Assembly (NCBI GenBank): GCA_016219965.1 | Contig: JACRJM010000015.1 | Location: forward strand, 529,857 to 593,856 | DNA: 64,000 nucleotides | Reading direction: 5' to 3' | Source: Candidatus Schekmanbacteria bacterium | GTDB taxonomy: Bacteria; Schekmanbacteria; GWA2-38-11; J061 | Part shown: piece by piece, positions 61,388 through 64,000 of the stretch | Position numbering within the stretch: the first letter of the stretch is position 1 | Layout: every line of letters starts with the position of its first letter | The notes under the pieces: model-generated | Seen by the model: the letters and a program-made list of their open reading frames with translations, nothing else | Told to the model about the DNA's origin: nothing | Databases searched by the model: none | Translations under genes and position numbers: made by a program

Positions 61388-62338
61388 CTATTTTCTCAAA
61401 AGCATTGTTACCAATCCTGTCATTTTATCTTTGTCTTTTGGATTACTTTCAGCAATTAGAAGAGTTAATGCTGTAAGGGCTTCCGGCGTAAGTTTCGAGG
61501 TGTTGAGTGCGCATGCTCTTTTCAAATACCATACAAAGGCAAATGCGCCGCTCCGCTTGTTGCCGTCAGCAAAGGGGTGGTTTTTTACCATAAAATAGAG
61601 AAGATGAGCCGCCTTTTCTTCGATACCCGGATACAGCTCTTCTCCGGCGAAAGACTGCATTACATTCCCTACAATTCCTTCAATTGCATCTTTGTTTTTT
61701 TCAACAGCAAACAGATTGCTTGCTTCCCCTTTTTTCAGGAGCTCTGCTTTGAGTTCCGCGATACCTCCCATAAGGTCGCCTGCAACAAAGGAAACCTTTT
61801 TCTTTGTTGTTTTCCCATGAGGGAAAGTGTTCTTGTCATAAGCATCAAGGGAAAACCATGTGCCGGCAAATGCTTTGATGAGTTCCAGAATAGTGTCGGT
61901 GTCGGATTTCATTCCTGCCGGCAAAAGTGTGCGGACGTTTTCGACAGCCAGTATAAACGAGTCGTAGTTTTTGGCTATCCGCTTTCTGTTGATGGTATAG
62001 CCGTCTAAAATATGAGACCTGAGGGTTTTTGTCGCCCACTTACGAAATTCAATTGCCACTTTTGAATTTGTTCGATAGCCTACAGACAACACAACATCCA
62101 GAGAATAAAAAGCCACTGGTTTATCGGCATTTGCAATATGCATTTTTTGCATATTGCTTTTTTCATCAATTTCATTGTCTTTAAAGATATTATTAATATG
62201 ACGTGATACCACTGATTGATCAACACCAAAAAGTTTTACAATTTGCGCCTGACTTGCCCATAGAGTTTCTTTCCTCAAATCGCCTTTTAGCTCTATTGCA
62301 CCTGATTTGCTTTGGTAAATAATAACTTCTTTTTTCAT
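61388..62338 (-). CDS. RhuM-family protein with Fic domain
   Basis: This 316-residue protein has an N-terminal RhuM domain (about 1-125; [70 protein letters not shown]) and a C-terminal Fic/Doc domain. The complete Fic motif [11 protein letters not shown] (254-264) keeps the catalytic His and the phosphate-binding Gly-Asn-Lys-Arg. Such fusions frequently lie in type I restriction loci next to hsdM. Likely activity is AMPylation or phosphotransfer to an unknown target. Its start overlaps the hsdM stop (ATGA). Confidence 0.85.
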   Translation of the reverse strand: MKKEVIIYQSKSGAIELKGDLRKETLWASQAQIVKLFGVDQSVVSRHINNIFKDNEIDEKSNMQKMHIANADKPVAFYSLDVVLSVGYRTNSKVAIEFRKWATKTLRSHILDGYTINRKRIAKNYDSFILAVENVRTLLPAGMKSDTDTILELIKAFAGTWFSLDAYDKNTFPHGKTTKKKVSFVAGDLMGGIAELKAELLKKGEASNLFAVEKNKDAIEGIVGNVMQSFAGEELYPGIEEKAAHLLYFMVKNHPFADGNKRSGAFAFVWYLKRACALNTSKLTPEALTALTLLIAESNPKDKDKMTGLVTMLLRK

Positions 62339-63891
62339 AAGTCTTCCAAATTAAAACCAATGTTTTTCAGTTGTTTTTTTATTTCCTCATTCATCTTTTG
62401 TTCTTCAGCTATTTGCGCTGAAAGTTCAGTCATTAACTTTGCAATTTTATCTTCAAACAGAATGCCGTCATCTTCTTCATCTTTAATGCCAACATAACGT
62501 CCGGGCGTAAGGACAAAATTATGTTTGGTTACTTCTTCAATGTTTGCAGACTTGCAGAATCCTTTGATATTTTCATATTTTCCGCCTTCTGTTCTCCATT
62601 CATGATAGGTACCTGCGATTTTGGCAATGTCGTCTTCGCTGAAAGCACGATGTGTGCGGTCTTCCATATAACCTATCTCACTTGTATCAATAAATAGAAT
62701 CTCACCAGCACGTTTCCTGTCCCCATTCCCGCTTCTTTTCCTTGAAATAAACCAGATGCAGGCAGGAATCCCGGTGTTATAGAAAAGCTGTTTTGGAAGT
62801 GCGACAATACAATCAACGAGATCATTTTCAATAAGAGTTTTTCTGATTTCCCCTTCGTTGCTGGTTTGAGATGAAAGTGAACCATTGGCAAGAACACAAG
62901 CCATCAAACCCTTTGGCGAAAGATGATAAATCATCTGCTGAAGCCAGGCAAAATTGGCATTGTTTGCAGGAGGGGTGCCATATTTCCAGCGGGGGTCATT
63001 CTGCAATAAGTTTCCTGACCAGTCACTGTCATTAAATGGCGGATTTGCGATGATAAAGTCGGCTTTCAGATCTTTGTGCTGGTCGTTAAGAAAAGAGCCT
63101 TCAGTATTCCATTTTACCTGTGAGCCATCAATGCCGCGGATTGCAAGATTCATCCGGCACAGGCGATAGGTTGTCTGATTGCTTTCCTGTCCGTAGATCG
63201 AGATGTCGTCAATCTTCCCCTTGTGGCTTTCAACAAATTTTTCACTCATGATGAACATTCCACCGCTTCCGCAGGCAGGGTCAAAGACTCTTCCTTTGAA
63301 TGGCTCAATCATTTCAACCATGAGGCGGACTATTGATTTTGGAGTATAGAATTGCCCTCCCTTTTTTCCTTCTGCATTGGCGAATTCGCCAAGAAAATAT
63401 TCATACACTCTGCCGAGCAGATCTTTAGCTTTTGCCGCCTGATCACCGAGGGCAATATTGCCTATAAGGTCAATCAATCCGCCAAGTGCTGCTTTATCCA
63501 GATTAAGGCGTGCATATACCTTTGGTAAAATACCCTTGAGTGTCTGATTTTCTTTTTCAATCGCTTCCATAGCATCATCAACATCTTTGCCGACTGATGG
63601 GAGCTTTGCTCGTGAATGAAGATAAGACCAGCGTGAAATCTGCGGCACAAAGAAAACATTCTCAGCCCTGTATTCGTCAGGATCTTCCGGGTCAGCTCCG
63701 GCATATTCTTCTTTACCTTCGGAAAGCTTTGTGTGCAGTTCCTCAAAGGAATCAGAAATGTATTTCAGGAAAATAAGACCAAGAACAATATGCTTATATT
63801 CAGCGGCATCCATATTTTTACGCAGCTTATCCGCTGCCTTAAAGAGAGTTTTCTCAAAGCCCTCTGCTTTGCCATTGTTATTTTTTGCCAT
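62335..63891 (-). CDS. hsdM: Type I restriction-modification DNA methyltransferase subunit
   Basis: The 518-residue subunit transfers methyl groups to adenine in DNA. N-terminal HsdM helical domain ([32 protein letters not shown]), SAM motif [14 protein letters not shown] and catalytic motif [11 protein letters not shown] are all present, and the length is usual. It needs an HsdS specificity subunit to bind DNA, and HsdR for cutting. Neither lies downstream in this window. Upstream would be beyond base 64000, so it might be there. A small overlap joins it to RhuM-Fic. Confidence 0.95.
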   Translation of the reverse strand: MAKNNNGKAEGFEKTLFKAADKLRKNMDAAEYKHIVLGLIFLKYISDSFEELHTKLSEGKEEYAGADPEDPDEYRAENVFFVPQISRWSYLHSRAKLPSVGKDVDDAMEAIEKENQTLKGILPKVYARLNLDKAALGGLIDLIGNIALGDQAAKAKDLLGRVYEYFLGEFANAEGKKGGQFYTPKSIVRLMVEMIEPFKGRVFDPACGSGGMFIMSEKFVESHKGKIDDISIYGQESNQTTYRLCRMNLAIRGIDGSQVKWNTEGSFLNDQHKDLKADFIIANPPFNDSDWSGNLLQNDPRWKYGTPPANNANFAWLQQMIYHLSPKGLMACVLANGSLSSQTSNEGEIRKTLIENDLVDCIVALPKQLFYNTGIPACIWFISRKRSGNGDRKRAGEILFIDTSEIGYMEDRTHRAFSEDDIAKIAGTYHEWRTEGGKYENIKGFCKSANIEEVTKHNFVLTPGRYVGIKDEEDDGILFEDKIAKLMTELSAQIAEEQKMNEEIKKQLKNIGFNLEDL

Positions 63892-64000
63892 AAGTTTCCT
63901 TGGGTTAATTGCTCATGTAGGTGTCATTTTTTAGTTGATTAAATATATAACAACAAAAGGATATAACAAAAGAAGAAAATACGTGATCATTATTTCTGGA

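Noticed and set aside
61577-62008. 143-residue plus-strand ORF within RhuM-Fic
   Set aside because: Shadow of a gene with a complete Fic motif; no ribosome-binding site.
1-64000. CRISPR arrays, transposons, integrases and prophage genes
   Set aside because: No regularly spaced repeats, transposase motifs or phage proteins were seen on either strand; no attachment-site repeat next to the tRNA-Pro.

Overview
The window is AT-rich chromosomal DNA, mostly housekeeping, from a Gram-negative bacterium. This follows from the tripartite RND efflux system with an outer-membrane TolC-like component, the periplasmic proteins, the soluble lytic transglycosylase and the minor pilins. The organism makes glutathione and guanine nucleotides, probably swims (FlhG, FliA and a FlgM-like protein) and invests heavily in two-component signalling. 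Gene content resembles deltaproteobacteria, Nitrospirota or related candidate phyla, but I cannot place it more exactly. No rRNA, CRISPR array, transposase, integrase or phage gene was seen. One tRNA, tRNA-Pro(CGG), is present.

Layout. 1-5.2 kb: the end of surE and, further on, pcm (usually neighbours), separated by an oppositely oriented minor-pilin operon (PilX-like, PilV, PilW, PilX-like) whose two PilX-like genes are close duplicates. 5.2-7.1 kb: tRNA-Pro, a SLOG/LOG-type protein, and an RlmD-type rRNA methyltransferase whose TRAM domain seems to start at an ATA codon. 7.2-15 kb: a six-gene Cu(I)/Ag(I) detoxification operon (CusC, CusB, CusA, a Met/His/Asn-rich secreted protein, a Spy/CpxP-like protein, a NosL-like Cys protein). 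15.3-21.4 kb: single genes (argC, a 59-residue small protein, a flavodoxin-like reductase, a periplasmic OB-fold protein, fructose-1,6-bisphosphatase, a response regulator, a TolB-like propeller). 21.5-29.2 kb: a minus-strand run gshA, gshB, two small unknowns, UvrD-type helicase, HD phosphohydrolase, Ppx/GppA. 29.4-32.3 kb: flhG, fliA, a degenerate histidine kinase and a FlgM-like anti-sigma factor. 32.6-36.5 kb: a divergent NtrC-type regulator and hybrid kinase pair with a palindrome between them.

36.5-42.7 kb: pheA, M50 protease, trpS, mfd. 42.9-45.1 kb: two plus-strand genes, a BPL_N (amidotransferase-like) protein and what appears to be a degenerate PTS EIIA domain fused to a PilZ domain. 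45.1-53.4 kb: HEAT protein, mraY, scpB, rluB, a GuaB3-type IMP dehydrogenase, guaA and slt, all minus strand. 53.6-60.4 kb: a plus-strand signalling operon (MEDS sensor, four-PAS kinase, CheY-like receiver, REC-PAS protein, hybrid kinase) with duplicated receiver modules. 60.4-64 kb: a minus-strand defence/toxin cluster (HsdM, RhuM-Fic, a tiny ORF, MntA/HepT), with no HsdS or HsdR in the window.

The points I rate highest for a second look are the EIIA-like/PilZ fusion, the ATA start of the RlmD homologue, the degenerate kinase inside the FliA/FlgM cluster, the Met-rich copper operon, the duplicated PilX genes, and the hsdM cluster that lacks its usual partners. All function calls come from reading motifs by eye; no database search was run.
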